Both the position numbers and the translations under genes were made by a program. From Paracholeplasma morum (GTDB lineage: Bacteria > Bacillota_I > Bacilli_A > Acholeplasmatales > UBA5453), in assembly GCF_016907055.1 (NCBI RefSeq), contig NZ_JAFBBG010000001.1, positions 1-64,000 on the forward strand: DNA of 64,000 nucleotides. The letters run 5' to 3'. This document shows, piece by piece, positions 25,147 through 35,515 of this stretch. Each line of letters starts with the position of its first letter. Position 1 is the first letter of the stretch. The notes under the pieces were generated by a model, which had not been told where the DNA came from, ran no database searches, and saw only the letters and a list, made by a program, of their open reading frames with translations.

Positions 25147-25832
25147 TCTAGTATGGGCTTGTTGAATCGATATCCTATCCCCCAGATTGTGTCAATCACG
25201 GGTGAATTTGGGTCGTACTCAACTTTTTGTCTAAGACGCGTTATATGTATACCAAGCGCATTATCGGTTGCAGACTCATCGTCATTCCATGCGTGTTGAA
25301 TAACAGAATCTTTATCGACAACTGTATTTGCATTCTTAATCAATATACGTAAGATTTTTGATTCTGCATTGGTAAGTTTAATCTTTTCTCCCTCTTTGAT
25401 AATTAACCTATTGTTTAAGTCGATTTCAACAGGACCAATTACAATTCGATTACTGACTCTGCTGGTTTTGATTAACAACTCAGTGATTGCATTAATCCTT
25501 AAAGCGGTCACTTTAGGGTTGGTCGCGGTTCTAATGACCCCACAAACCCCAGCTTTGTATATTTCACACTCTTCAGCATCTGATAAGCTTTTACCACAAG
25601 CATACACAGGAACCAGCGCATTACTCACTAAAACTCGAAGACGGTATAAGTCCTCTGAAAAATCGGATGACAAATCGTAAATAACGAAATCATAATTAAA
25701 ACCGCTAGGCATCTTTGAATCAAACACAGAATACCGTTTTACGAGTACCTGAAATCCGGTTATTTCTATCTCAGAAACTAACTCTGAGAGTCTTTTCGCC
25801 CTCTCAGAAATGATCAGCACATTTCCCATTCT
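25143..25832 (-). CDS. orphan OmpR/PhoB-type regulator with a degenerate receiver domain
   Basis: The product has about 229 residues from MGNVLIISER. A receiver-like domain (1-115) keeps the Asp after strand 3 (FVIYDL) but lacks the acidic pair of strand 1 (IISER instead of VDDD-type) and the conserved Lys of strand 5. The winged-helix domain (about 130-229) is intact: LTNAESKILRILIKN, DNALGIHITRLRQKVE and DTIWGIGYRF. No histidine kinase gene is nearby. It may act without phosphorylation. The start choice is tentative; the open frame extends 5 residues further upstream. Confidence 0.7.
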   Translation of the reverse strand, partial: RMGNVLIISERAKRLSELVSEIEITGFQVLVKRYSVFDSKMPSGFNYDFVIYDLSSDFSEDLYRLRVLVSNALVPVYACGKSLSDAEECEIYKAGVCGVIRTATNPKVTALRINAITELLIKTSRVSNRIVIGPVEIDLNNRLIIKEGEKIKLTNAESKILRILIKNANTVVDKDSVIQHAWNDDESATDNALGIHITRLRQKVEYDPNSPVIDTIWGIGYRFNKPILD

Positions 25833-25847
25833 CTTTCCTTCTTTCAT

Positions 25848-26250
25848 TTTTAAGCTTAATAATATGAAAAAGTATCAGATAGATTTTCACATCCTACCAA
25901 TTCTAGTATATCAAATAAAGAACTTCGAATTCACTTCTTTTTTTACAATTTTGCATTTTTTGCATAAATATGTAAGCGTTTGTATTAAACTGCTTTATTT
26001 GTCTTAATAAAGGCTTAAATGAATTGAGCGTTTCTTTTTTTTATGAATACAAATTTTATGAAAGACATATTATCGCATACCTAACAGATAATCTAATAAG
26101 TTAATAATTATTCTTTTAATGTAAAATAAAGAAAAAGCCACTGTAATTAGAGTGAACCCATAATAGTAGACACAAAATAAAAAGTGCCTATTTTTTTTGG
26201 TTCATATCAGTAATAGCGTGCTTTTTCTGAATGAGATTTTTTATATGTCT
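25848..26250. other. gene-poor region: promoters, a cre-like site and a MITE-like palindrome
   Basis: No credible gene was found. TGTAAGCGTTTGTA at 25971-25984 resembles a CcpA (cre) site with two mismatches. A TATACT-type -10 box on the minus strand probably serves the regulator gene. The 97-bp palindrome at 26131-26227 is listed separately. Confidence 0.6.
26131..26227. repeat. 97-bp MITE-like imperfect inverted repeat
   Basis: GAAAAAGC (26131-26138) pairs with GCTTTTTC (26220-26227). TGAACC (26153-26158) pairs with GGTTCA (26199-26204), and the 21-nt arms from there inward match at 16 of 21 positions to CAC/GTG at 26171-26186, around an A-rich loop. The inner arm tgaacccataatagtagac resembles the ends of IS3-type elements. 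No transposase is left, so it is either a MITE or a solo pair of ends. It also sits where a glutathione peroxidase terminator would be expected. Confidence 0.5.
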
Positions 26251-26763
26251 TTAATTTGACTGAATGAGTTCTTTTATGAACGGTTCGATTTCTTCAGGTC
26301 TAAATGACGGAGAGAATCTGTACACTACCTCACCCTTTTGATTAACTAAGAACTTTGTAAAATTCCATTTAATTCTGCCTTTATACAAAAACTTAAAGGC
26401 GCCTTTCTTACCATAGTCAACTGGTTTGGCCTTTTTTAAGTGTCTAAACAGGTCAGATTGATTCTTACCATTTACATCTATTTTCGCATACGTTTCAAAC
26501 TTGGTATTAAATTTGAGCTTGCAGAAGTTAGATACTTCTTCGTCAGATCCTGGTGCTTGATTCATAAACTGATTAGAAGGAAAGTCTAAGACTTCAAGGC
26601 CTTGTGACTTATACGTTTCATATAAAGCTTCAATTGCTTCATACTGATTTGTATAGCCACACTTTGTTGCTGAGTTGAAGATCAGCATAACTTTGCCTTT
26701 ATACGCCGATAAATCCGTTGTTTCATGATTCGCTTTTTGAACTTTGATTTGGTATATACTCAT
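26251..26763 (-). CDS. glutathione/thioredoxin peroxidase (GPx family)
   Basis: The product has about 170 residues from MSIYQI; GGAGG lies just before this ATG. The catalytic set is present: Cys in NSATKCGYTNQ (about 35), Gln in FPSNQF (about 70), and Trp-Asn in IKWNFTKFLV (about 130). The residue at the active site is Cys, as usual for bacterial thioredoxin-dependent GPx. It reduces peroxides in the cytosol. A second cysteine (FCKLKFNTKF) could be the resolving residue. It is monocistronic. Confidence 0.9.
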   Translation of the reverse strand: MSIYQIKVQKANHETTDLSAYKGKVMLIFNSATKCGYTNQYEAIEALYETYKSQGLEVLDFPSNQFMNQAPGSDEEVSNFCKLKFNTKFETYAKIDVNGKNQSDLFRHLKKAKPVDYGKKGAFKFLYKGRIKWNFTKFLVNQKGEVVYRFSPSFRPEEIEPFIKELIQSN

Positions 26764-26846
26764 ATGTACCTCCATTTATTATCTATATATTATATAATGT
26801 TTCATTCACAATTTTTATATAAATGCTTTGTTAATATATAAGAAAA

Positions 26847-26869
26847 AAGCTCACCGAAGTGAGCTTCTT
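26847..26869 (-). terminator. terminator of the giant lipoprotein gene
   Basis: AAGCTCAC (26847-26854) pairs with GTGAGCTT (26859-26866) around cgaa, and a T-run follows on the minus strand. It overlaps the end of the coding region by nothing but lies 4 bp past the stop. Confidence 0.85.
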
Positions 26870-26870
26870 G

Positions 26871-29800
26871 CTATAAAGTTGGTAATGCTTCTTCATACAC
26901 GATTAAGCACACGTGTGGATATCCATCAAAGCTAGAACCCACTTGTCCTAAAATGAATCCTTGGACTGTGACTTCGGTACCGGTGACTTGTAATTCCTGG
27001 AATTTAGGCGATTGATTCGAAATGATTTCAATTGTATCCGCTCCAGAATTAATACTTAGATAAATAATCCCCTGATCATTAACGATTGTACCAGTGGTTT
27101 CTACATACGCATGTGTATATTCACTCATGTATTCGCCATCAACTATCAAAGCATCAAGATCAATTACGGTAGCTGTTTCATTGATGCCTACATAATTACC
27201 AACTTTCAAATATTCGGTATTATAGATACCATAAACATCTCCGTACATGTTTCCTACACTACCAAATAATGTAACTTCATGGCCAATCATCGTGCTTGCA
27301 TCGACTTCGAATTCAAAATACTGAACAATACCTGTACCATCGTAAACATAAACGATACCATCAAAGTTATAGTCTATGCCAATGATTACACCAGATATTG
27401 CTACACCTTCAACTTCAGATTGGAGCTCAAGCATTTCGATGATTTCACCAATGGATATGATATTCATTGGATTAACTGTAATCATAATAGGAACAACCAC
27501 GCTTAGATTTTCAAAGGAGATAGTCATATCCAATTCATAAGTTGTTTGAACGAGAACATCCGAAATGAATAGATTATAACCATCATAAGTGAATATGTCT
27601 GATACTTCTGAGAAATCTACTGAGAATTCTCCGCCATATTCTGGATGAGTAGACTCTAATTCATAGGATTGTGTTCCTAAGAAGACTTGATTGAATTGAT
27701 TGATTGCATATTCTTGAATGATCGTCAATTTTTGTTCAGCAGTTAACTCTCCAACAACGATGTTATCTTCGCCACTTGGAACTATTAAGATTATTACTGG
27801 TTCAATGTAGTTCTCTACACCTGATATGTAACCCTTGATTGTGACATTTTGTCCATTATACGGGAACAAGTATTCATCTGAGATCAACATGATACTGTAA
27901 GTGCCATCTGTAATCATGTAATTCGCATAATTAAAGGTCACAGTTCCTGTAAGCGTGACGTATGTCATAGGGATGACATCTTCCTTTAGTAAAGGTTGTA
28001 GTTCTTCAATTGTGGTTGAAACTGGATTATTAATGATTTGATTGTCACTAGATACGATATTAATTAAAGGTTTTTCAAAGTCACTTCTGAGTGTGATCCT
28101 TGAGTTATAATTATCTACAGAAGCAATTACTTCAATAAAATCGCCAATTTCTAGTTTGTAATAGGTGTTTAGAAGCACATAACCAGAATCATCCATAATG
28201 ATGTATTCATAGTAATTACTAGCTTCGACTACTAACCCTTCGACATAAACATAGTCCTGTTGTCCATAATGAATCAAATCAGCGATACGGGTTAAGTTAT
28301 ATGGTTCAACATGAATTGTAAAGGTCTTTGTTCTACTGTAATCATTAATCGTAATTACTACTGAAAGTTCAATTGTTCCTGGCTGTTCAAGTTCAACGAC
28401 ATTGTTATCGATATCTAGTAGGTCAGCACCAGATAATAATGTAAACTCTAATGTAGCATCGAAAATAGGGTAACTATCTGGGAAATCGATTTGTTGGTAA
28501 GGTCTAAATGTTTGACTGTAATAGTAAGTGCCTTGCGCGACAATCTCATCGACCATTTCAGCTTCATCAGCATAGCCAAGTAGAACTGAGTAGGTATCAC
28601 CACTAAACAATAAGATGTTTCCATCAAGCTCGTCATAGACCATGAAGCCTCTAACCTTAACTTTAATGTTTTGATACCACGATAAAACGTGAGCTCCAAA
28701 TTGGTCTACTCTAACATGGTTTAAACCATCTGGTGACTCAATGACATAGGAGTAGTTCATTTCATCGAATCTAATCACACCTGAAACCTCTACATATCGA
28801 TAATCAAATGGATCTGTTGTCGTGAATGCATTAAAATCATTAATCGATATTGGGGTTGCTGTAAGTGGATTGTCATGACCATAACTTAATTCTACTCCAT
28901 AATAAGGAACACTTAATATTGGTGTTTCTCCAACAAGTACTAGACTGCCATATAAAGACAACTTAGTACCTTGACCGAACCCTAAGAAACCTTCTAACAT
29001 CATAAATCCGGTTTCATCGGCAATAATTGTGTAATGGGATTGATACGAGTTTCCAACCACAATAACCTCAGTGAAGAACGAATCTCCTTCTTCACCTAAT
29101 AGAATTTCTTCAATGGTTGAAATGGCCTTATTAACAATAAAGACTTCAAATGGATACTCTTGAATGATGTCTTCATAAGTTAAAACAAGTTTAAACTCAA
29201 TAAGGGTTTCATTTGGCGTATCCAGATGGATGACGTGAGTAACGGCATCATAATATAGTGCATTCTCACCAATTGCTTCAATTTCATAAGTTAATCCATC
29301 GAATGTTGCTACGACAGGTTCAAATAAGTTCCCTGGCATAAAGAACGTTGGCAAGTATTGAGAAGCCTCATCAGCAACTTCATCCATTTGAGATTCAATG
29401 GACTTAGGAATTTCAATATCTCTAAAACCGTTCATAATCATAAACATATTGCCTTCAGGATTAACGACACCATGTCCATGAAGGATTACTTCATAAGAAA
29501 CATAGTCATCGATCATGTCTACATAGTCTGCATGATTGATGTTAACAGATAAACGATTTGTTCCATCACTTAGATAATAATCGGATATTAACTCATCATA
29601 TAATAATGTACCTCTGATATTTAGATTGAGATATCCTGTACCATATTGACTTAAATCGGCATTTAAAAATGTCTCAATTGACATAGTGATTTCATCTGGT
29701 ACATTTCCATATCCATCATACGAGACCACTGGATCATAATTTTGGTTGATTACTCTAGGCGTGTGTAGGGCTTCTAAATACCCTTCGACAGTGACGATAT

Positions 29801-32800
29801 CACCAATGCTAAGATAACTATTGGAGTACACTAACACGGTTCCTGTTTCATCCGCTATTAACACCATTCCCTTATCGTTGTAGTCAACGACAACACCAGT
29901 GAACTGTCTTAAATATATCTGTTCATCTTGAAGAATACTATAAATCGTGGTTGGTTCAAGCTTAACAAAAATATTAAGAGCTATAGATATTGTTTCTGAA
30001 TAGATCTTGTAATTAATAGTAACGAATAATTCGATTTCTGTCGTAAATCCAATCTCATCGCTAATCTGTCCTGTTGTTATATCAATGAGTGTTGGATCAA
30101 CAGCTTGATATACAATCTCTGCCCCAGGAATCAATGGATAAGAAGTAATTAACTCGACGATATCACCTTTTTCATATTGATTAAAATGGTATACCGTTTG
30201 AAGATGATTAGAAATCATGTCAATGACATTTTCATCTTTAAGAGTAACTGATATCTCAGCTTGATTGCCTGTAAATAGTAATGATAGTCCTAAATGAAAT
30301 GGGAATATCAATCCACTGATTGTGATTTCATTTCCGACAAACAGAGACAACATTAAGTTAGCTTCTGCCGTTGGATTGATTAGCGGTACGCAACCATCTA
30401 CATTACAAATACCATACCAACCATCTGAGCCCATTGAACCAACAACACCAGTGATATTTACATATTTAAACCACTCACTCATCAGTTCGATTTCTAGGAA
30501 TTCTTGGATGGTGATGATTTCACTGATTTGAGGCATTGGGTTATCAGAAGAAATAACTTTAGGCATTGAATCATCTGATGCAAACAGAACCACAATACCA
30601 TCTTGTGTAAATTTATACCCGCTGATTTCAATGATATCGCCAAAAGTAAGATCTTTCATAATCATAATAGGCACTACGCCATACTCATCCATGATGATTC
30701 CAAGACTAGCTTCCTCTTCATAAAAGTAGACAAAGCCTCTTAAGGTAACGAACGTTTCATCTGGAACATTAGAAAGTGTTGATGGTGTAACTACCAATTC
30801 TGTTTTTAAATTAATATAGAAAGTCTTTTGAACTGTCGTTTCATTAAGCGTCACTGTACAACGGAGTTCGATGACTCTATCAACATCAGTTTCTAGGAAC
30901 TCGCCTGTTTCAACGTTGAAGTAATCCTTATTGTCACCTATGGTTTCAAAGGATAGTTCAACATTAAAGTATGGGTCATATGTCGGAAGCTCAATTATCA
31001 TACCAGCATAGAAGTTCATTTCATTGAGCATATCACCTGATTGGAGAACTAAGTTAATTTTCTCTTCATCAGTCAAAACGATTTCTTCATATGAATCTAT
31101 ATCGATACGAACAACATATTCCTCGTACTCATGATCAATACTTTCAATATAGAATTCTATTTGGACGTATTTTCCAAGGTATGGTTCCATATCTTTATTT
31201 GGATAGGATATTGGTGAGACGACAAGTGCGATATCATCCATCATATCTGTTAAGAAGTAATCATAACCATCTGAATAGATGAATGCTAATGTAGAATACT
31301 TAATTGTATAGATTAACACCTCATATGAATTAAACTCACGGAAGTCTATTAATTCAATTGGCGTTGCTTCTGGAATTAGAATCGTTTCAGAAACCTCTTG
31401 TTCATCTGTAACATCAACGATTGTTGGTATATCAAATATGAAGTCAAATGTTCCTGATACTTCTAATGTGTCTCCAACTTCTACTAACCCATTCACGCTA
31501 GAGACGACAATAGCTATGTCACCATCTGATAAGTAGTAACCTGATTTATCAGGAAATACATATGTGACGATTCCTTTAACCTTCACTGAAGTTAAGCGTG
31601 GCATTAACAACATTACATCGAAGTTAACATAACCATCATCGATGACGAAATGAGCGTAGATAATTAAATCTGCACTTGGCATAACATATGAGTTTACCTT
31701 CGTATCAAATGTAGGTTCTAAATACCAACCTTCAAACTTGAATCCTTCTTTAGTTGGAATGCTAGGTTGATAAGTTTCTAGGTATTCTACAGTTTGTTCG
31801 GATGTAACACCATCTACACTAAGTGTAAGTGTATACGAATTAATTTCAAATTTAGCATAAACTGTGATATCCCTAGCAGGCATTGGATCGTTACCTACGG
31901 CAACTTCATATTGATTATCATAGTACCAACCTTTAAATGTATACCCTTCTTGGGTTGGGGCTGTAAGTTCGATTAATTCACCATACTGAACGTTAATTGG
32001 ATCTAATGTAACCCCAACAAACGTAATCTTATAGGATATCGCTTCAAACTTAGGAACAATAATGATATTTCGAGCAGGCATGCTTGTAAGTATAAATGCC
32101 ACATCCCCTTCAAAATACCCTTCAAATGTATATCCTGCAGGAATTACCGGTTCTGGTAATGTAATCGATGCTCCAAATACGACATCAATAACAACATCCG
32201 TTTCTAAATCAATTGTGATTGAATAAGTGTTTGGGGACCATTTAGCATACACCCTAACAGTATCCATTGGCATATTTGTTAATGCGAATGCCGTTTCAAG
32301 TGTGCTATCAAAAAACCAACCTTCAAACTTGTAACCATCTTTAGTTGGGGTAGTAAGCGTTGGAATGACTTGATTATAAGTTAACTTAAGTGTTGCAATC
32401 GCGTTACCACCATTGGTTTCGAAGATAAAATCGTATTTGATTGGTTCCCATTTCGCATATATAACAACATTTCTAGAAGGCATTGTAGTAAAGCTAAATG
32501 CGGTTTCTAACGTTTGATCGGAATACCAATTTACAAATGTGAATCCATCTTTAGTTGGATTAGCTGGTGCTGCCGTTGCTTGTCCAAATGTATAGGATGC
32601 CATAGCAACTTCTGAGCCACCATTTGTATTATATGTAATTGTATAAGTCTTAGGTGTCCATTTGGCATATAGTGTGACGTTATTAGCAGGCATTGTTTGG
32701 AAAACATAAGCCGTTGTAAGTAATTCATCACTATACCAACCTACAAAGTCGAAACCGTCTTTCGTAGGAGCTGTTGGCGCTGTAATGGTGCTACCATAAG

Positions 32801-33569
32801 CATATGAGACTGATGTAATTTCCGTTCCACCATTCGTTACAAATGATAAACTGAAATTCTTAGGAGTCCATTTGGCATATAGATTTACATTGTTTGCAGG
32901 CATGGATGTAAATACATATGCTGTAGTTAGAAGTTCATCTGCATACCAGCCACCAAAATCATAACCAGCTTTGGTTGGGTCAGTTGGTTCTGTAATCACT
33001 GAAGCGTATGCATGAGTAGTGACATCTATCGCTGTACCACCATTAACGTTATATGTTATTGTGTAGTCATTTACTGTCCATTTAGCGTATAGAACCAAAT
33101 CGTTGTTTGGCATTTTAGAGAATGTATACGCAGTTTCTAACAAAGCATCTATATACCATCCTTGGAATGTATGCCCTGTCTTAGTCGGAGCGGTTGGCGC
33201 CACTATGTTTTCATCGGCCTCATATGTAAGTGTAGCAATCTCACTACCTCCATTTGTATTAAAGGTGATTGTATGACTTGATGCAAGCGGTAACCATTTA
33301 GCATATAAAGTAAGGCCACCAGTATTACTTAACAAGTCTGCGATTGAGAAAGGTTTGCTCAATAATTCATCTGTAAACCAACCACCAAATTCAAACCCTG
33401 TTCTAGTTGGTTCAGGCAATGTGATGTTTGAGTCGGTTGTTTTAATGGTTTGTTCGGCAATATCGTTGCCTCCATTAGAAACGAACGTGACTTTAATGGT
33501 TTTATCTCCTGTACAAGCAGACAAAAAACCTAGTAATAGAACGACAATTACTAAAAATCTCTTTCGCAT
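26871..33569 (-). CDS. giant modular surface lipoprotein: nine InlB B-repeats and tandem OB/Ig-like domains
   Basis: The product has 2232 residues. A lipoprotein signal ends in LSAC (Cys19). Residues about 25-641 hold nine InlB/Listeria-Bacteroides repeats of 64-72 residues, each with a G(W/Y) turn and ending LYAKW or a variant. The rest repeats a cycle of two OB-fold-like units (VxGxV..., GDxVxVxG) and one beta-sandwich unit of about 90 residues. I count about twelve OB-like and five Ig-like units, with a period near 280 residues. There is no LPXTG or C-terminal anchor. It must be attached by lipid outside the cell, where it may bind host, polymer or DNA ligands (inference). No antisense gene is likely despite long shadow frames. 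Confidence 0.85.
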   Translation of the reverse strand: MRKRFLVIVVLLLGFLSACTGDKTIKVTFVSNGGNDIAEQTIKTTDSNITLPEPTRTGFEFGGWFTDELLSKPFSIADLLSNTGGLTLYAKWLPLASSHTITFNTNGGSEIATLTYEADENIVAPTAPTKTGHTFQGWYIDALLETAYTFSKMPNNDLVLYAKWTVNDYTITYNVNGGTAIDVTTHAYASVITEPTDPTKAGYDFGGWYADELLTTAYVFTSMPANNVNLYAKWTPKNFSLSFVTNGGTEITSVSYAYGSTITAPTAPTKDGFDFVGWYSDELLTTAYVFQTMPANNVTLYAKWTPKTYTITYNTNGGSEVAMASYTFGQATAAPANPTKDGFTFVNWYSDQTLETAFSFTTMPSRNVVIYAKWEPIKYDFIFETNGGNAIATLKLTYNQVIPTLTTPTKDGYKFEGWFFDSTLETAFALTNMPMDTVRVYAKWSPNTYSITIDLETDVVIDVVFGASITLPEPVIPAGYTFEGYFEGDVAFILTSMPARNIIIVPKFEAISYKITFVGVTLDPINVQYGELIELTAPTQEGYTFKGWYYDNQYEVAVGNDPMPARDITVYAKFEINSYTLTLSVDGVTSEQTVEYLETYQPSIPTKEGFKFEGWYLEPTFDTKVNSYVMPSADLIIYAHFVIDDGYVNFDVMLLMPRLTSVKVKGIVTYVFPDKSGYYLSDGDIAIVVSSVNGLVEVGDTLEVSGTFDFIFDIPTIVDVTDEQEVSETILIPEATPIELIDFREFNSYEVLIYTIKYSTLAFIYSDGYDYFLTDMMDDIALVVSPISYPNKDMEPYLGKYVQIEFYIESIDHEYEEYVVRIDIDSYEEIVLTDEEKINLVLQSGDMLNEMNFYAGMIIELPTYDPYFNVELSFETIGDNKDYFNVETGEFLETDVDRVIELRCTVTLNETTVQKTFYINLKTELVVTPSTLSNVPDETFVTLRGFVYFYEEEASLGIIMDEYGVVPIMIMKDLTFGDIIEISGYKFTQDGIVVLFASDDSMPKVISSDNPMPQISEIITIQEFLEIELMSEWFKYVNITGVVGSMGSDGWYGICNVDGCVPLINPTAEANLMLSLFVGNEITISGLIFPFHLGLSLLFTGNQAEISVTLKDENVIDMISNHLQTVYHFNQYEKGDIVELITSYPLIPGAEIVYQAVDPTLIDITTGQISDEIGFTTEIELFVTINYKIYSETISIALNIFVKLEPTTIYSILQDEQIYLRQFTGVVVDYNDKGMVLIADETGTVLVYSNSYLSIGDIVTVEGYLEALHTPRVINQNYDPVVSYDGYGNVPDEITMSIETFLNADLSQYGTGYLNLNIRGTLLYDELISDYYLSDGTNRLSVNINHADYVDMIDDYVSYEVILHGHGVVNPEGNMFMIMNGFRDIEIPKSIESQMDEVADEASQYLPTFFMPGNLFEPVVATFDGLTYEIEAIGENALYYDAVTHVIHLDTPNETLIEFKLVLTYEDIIQEYPFEVFIVNKAISTIEEILLGEEGDSFFTEVIVVGNSYQSHYTIIADETGFMMLEGFLGFGQGTKLSLYGSLVLVGETPILSVPYYGVELSYGHDNPLTATPISINDFNAFTTTDPFDYRYVEVSGVIRFDEMNYSYVIESPDGLNHVRVDQFGAHVLSWYQNIKVKVRGFMVYDELDGNILLFSGDTYSVLLGYADEAEMVDEIVAQGTYYYSQTFRPYQQIDFPDSYPIFDATLEFTLLSGADLLDIDNNVVELEQPGTIELSVVITINDYSRTKTFTIHVEPYNLTRIADLIHYGQQDYVYVEGLVVEASNYYEYIIMDDSGYVLLNTYYKLEIGDFIEVIASVDNYNSRITLRSDFEKPLINIVSSDNQIINNPVSTTIEELQPLLKEDVIPMTYVTLTGTVTFNYANYMITDGTYSIMLISDEYLFPYNGQNVTIKGYISGVENYIEPVIILIVPSGEDNIVVGELTAEQKLTIIQEYAINQFNQVFLGTQSYELESTHPEYGGEFSVDFSEVSDIFTYDGYNLFISDVLVQTTYELDMTISFENLSVVVPIMITVNPMNIISIGEIIEMLELQSEVEGVAISGVIIGIDYNFDGIVYVYDGTGIVQYFEFEVDASTMIGHEVTLFGSVGNMYGDVYGIYNTEYLKVGNYVGINETATVIDLDALIVDGEYMSEYTHAYVETTGTIVNDQGIIYLSINSGADTIEIISNQSPKFQELQVTGTEVTVQGFILGQVGSSFDGYPHVCLIVYEEALPTL

Positions 33570-33760
33570 ATAAAAGTCTCCCCCTTTTTAAATGCTTTCG
33601 GACAGAAACTAGCTCCATCTAGTTCTCTTCTTAACTTCAATATATCTCATATAAACTGTATATACAACAGAATTTCCAATATATTAAATGTATTTCACTG
33701 TTTTAGGCTATTTTTAGTCTGTTTTATTCAAAAAACTACCATTTTTTCTACTTTACTAAG

Positions 33761-33790
33761 AAAAAAACCGGCTGTCTATAGACAATCGGT
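33761..33790 (-). terminator. terminator of the GGDEF gene
   Basis: ACCG-GC-TGTC (33767-33776) pairs with GACA-AT-CGGT (33781-33790), with a 2x2 internal mismatch and a TATA loop, followed by a T-run on the minus strand. Confidence 0.7.
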
Positions 33791-33792
33791 CA

Positions 33793-35310
33793 TTACTTAT
33801 GATGTTTTTTAGTTTTTTCTTCATACATTTTTTTATCTGCTTCATGAATTAGTTCTTCAAGTAACTTACCTTCTTGTGGGTATTTAGAATAACCTAAACT
33901 TGCCCCCATATTGATGGTATTCCCGTCGAGTTCTTTAAATCCTTCAATGGCTTTTCGTGTTCGATTTATTTTCTCAATGACGTCTTTTTCTGTACTGTCA
34001 CTTCTTAAAAGAACGATAAACTCGTCCCCACCTAATCTTGCAACAAAGTGATTATTGAACACGGTTTTAAGAATTCTCGCAACCTCAATTAATACTAGAT
34101 CTCCAAAGTCATGACCATAGGTATCATTAACTGGTTTGAATCTATCTAAATCCATAAACACTAGGGTAAATCCCTTCTTGGTTTTTAAGAACTCCATAAC
34201 AAGTTCATTAAAGTGATTATTAAGCTGATGTCTATTCAACAATCCTGTTAATGAGTCATGTGTAGCAAAATAAGTGAGTTCTTCTTTTGCTTTGTAAAGC
34301 TCTGTTACATCACTCACTAGAGAAATAATTGTTTTTTCTCCTAATAAAGCCATTTCACTGGATGAGAAGATGACATCAATTACTTTGCCTGACTTAGTGT
34401 TTAGTTTGACTTCCAGTGGTGCTACTTTTTCACGACTGAAAAGTTTTCTATAAGTTTCCGCTCTGTAACTTTCAGACTCCCATATACCTAACTCTACACT
34501 GGTTCTTCCAACAGCTTCTTCTTTTGTAAATCCCGTAATTAGTTCAAATGATTTATTAACATCTAGAATTAACCCATCATCATATTTAGAGATGATCATT
34601 ACGGTTGGTGACTCATAAAATGCACTTTCAAACTTGACCTCTTCAACTAAAATTTCTGCTTGAGCACGATTGTGAATGAGAACCAAAAGTGAAATAGGCA
34701 ATAGTGTCATATAAACGATAATAGCAATCCCACTCACCGTACCATTTAACTGGTTATCAAATAGGTCTTTGAATACGATTCCAAACGAAACTAAATAAAT
34801 GAGTCTCACAATGTTCACTGCAATAAAAGACAATGAGACTGCCATTAAAAACCTTGTCGTTTTGACGTAGTATGCAGGCATCTTGTATAAAATCATGTAA
34901 CTCAAGTATCCGAAGAAATAGATGCTAACTAATGAAATAATCACAAACCTCATTTGTAAGGAAGGGTATACGTATAGGAAATATAGAAATGTCAATATCA
35001 TTATAAAGACAATAATCCCATGCTGAGCTTTTCGATTAGGGATAATCATAAACCTACAAAACCCTCTAATTAACAAGACATAACTCGAAAAAATAAGCAT
35101 GTTAGAAATGAATATGGTTAAAAACTCATTTGAGTCCGTTCGATATATCGTCAAATTAACCCCAATAGCCTGAATAAACAAACTCAAAATCCATTCGAAT
35201 AATCCCTTATAACGATATTTATTGATGTACCACACTTCAATGAGTGCAATCGCAAAAATAAAAGCGACAACACTACCACCGAGATAAAGCGTTCTAACAT
35301 CTAATTGCAT
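33793..35310 (-). CDS. membrane diguanylate cyclase with PAS domain
   Basis: The product has 505 residues from MQLDVRTL (ATG 35310 after AGAGGGTG). About seven membrane helices (1-225) form a 7TM-like sensor region. A PAS domain (about 240-340, FESAFYESPTVMIIS) and a GGDEF domain (about 350-505) follow. The active-site motif is intact (ARLGGDEFIVLL). The inhibitory RxxD site upstream is absent (FNNH at that place), so feedback inhibition by c-di-GMP is unlikely. It makes c-di-GMP from two GTP at the membrane. It is monocistronic. Confidence 0.85.
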   Translation of the reverse strand: MQLDVRTLYLGGSVVAFIFAIALIEVWYINKYRYKGLFEWILSLFIQAIGVNLTIYRTDSNEFLTIFISNMLIFSSYVLLIRGFCRFMIIPNRKAQHGIIVFIMILTFLYFLYVYPSLQMRFVIISLVSIYFFGYLSYMILYKMPAYYVKTTRFLMAVSLSFIAVNIVRLIYLVSFGIVFKDLFDNQLNGTVSGIAIIVYMTLLPISLLVLIHNRAQAEILVEEVKFESAFYESPTVMIISKYDDGLILDVNKSFELITGFTKEEAVGRTSVELGIWESESYRAETYRKLFSREKVAPLEVKLNTKSGKVIDVIFSSSEMALLGEKTIISLVSDVTELYKAKEELTYFATHDSLTGLLNRHQLNNHFNELVMEFLKTKKGFTLVFMDLDRFKPVNDTYGHDFGDLVLIEVARILKTVFNNHFVARLGGDEFIVLLRSDSTEKDVIEKINRTRKAIEGFKELDGNTINMGASLGYSKYPQEGKLLEELIHEADKKMYEEKTKKHHK

Positions 35311-35515
35311 AAGAACACCCTCTTTCACTATTATCATATCAAATCTTTACCGTTTCTACATAATCTATTGATTATTATTTGCCTAAAACATATCAAATTT
35401 TGCCGTGTATATCAAATCCAAACGTATTAATTATCAAGCATTATAACTCTATGTAGTTACTATTCTTATAAAATCTGATTTAGAGGATATTTTCTATCAA
35501 AAAAATCCAGTGCTT

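Noticed and set aside
27279-32731. Several plus- and minus-strand frames inside the giant lipoprotein gene
   Set aside because: They are short shadows of a repetitive long frame without ribosome sites.
31647-33500. Tandem repeats in the giant gene as a CRISPR array
   Set aside because: The repeats are about 210 bp, in frame, and encode InlB B-repeats with variable sequence; there are no short identical direct repeats with spacers.
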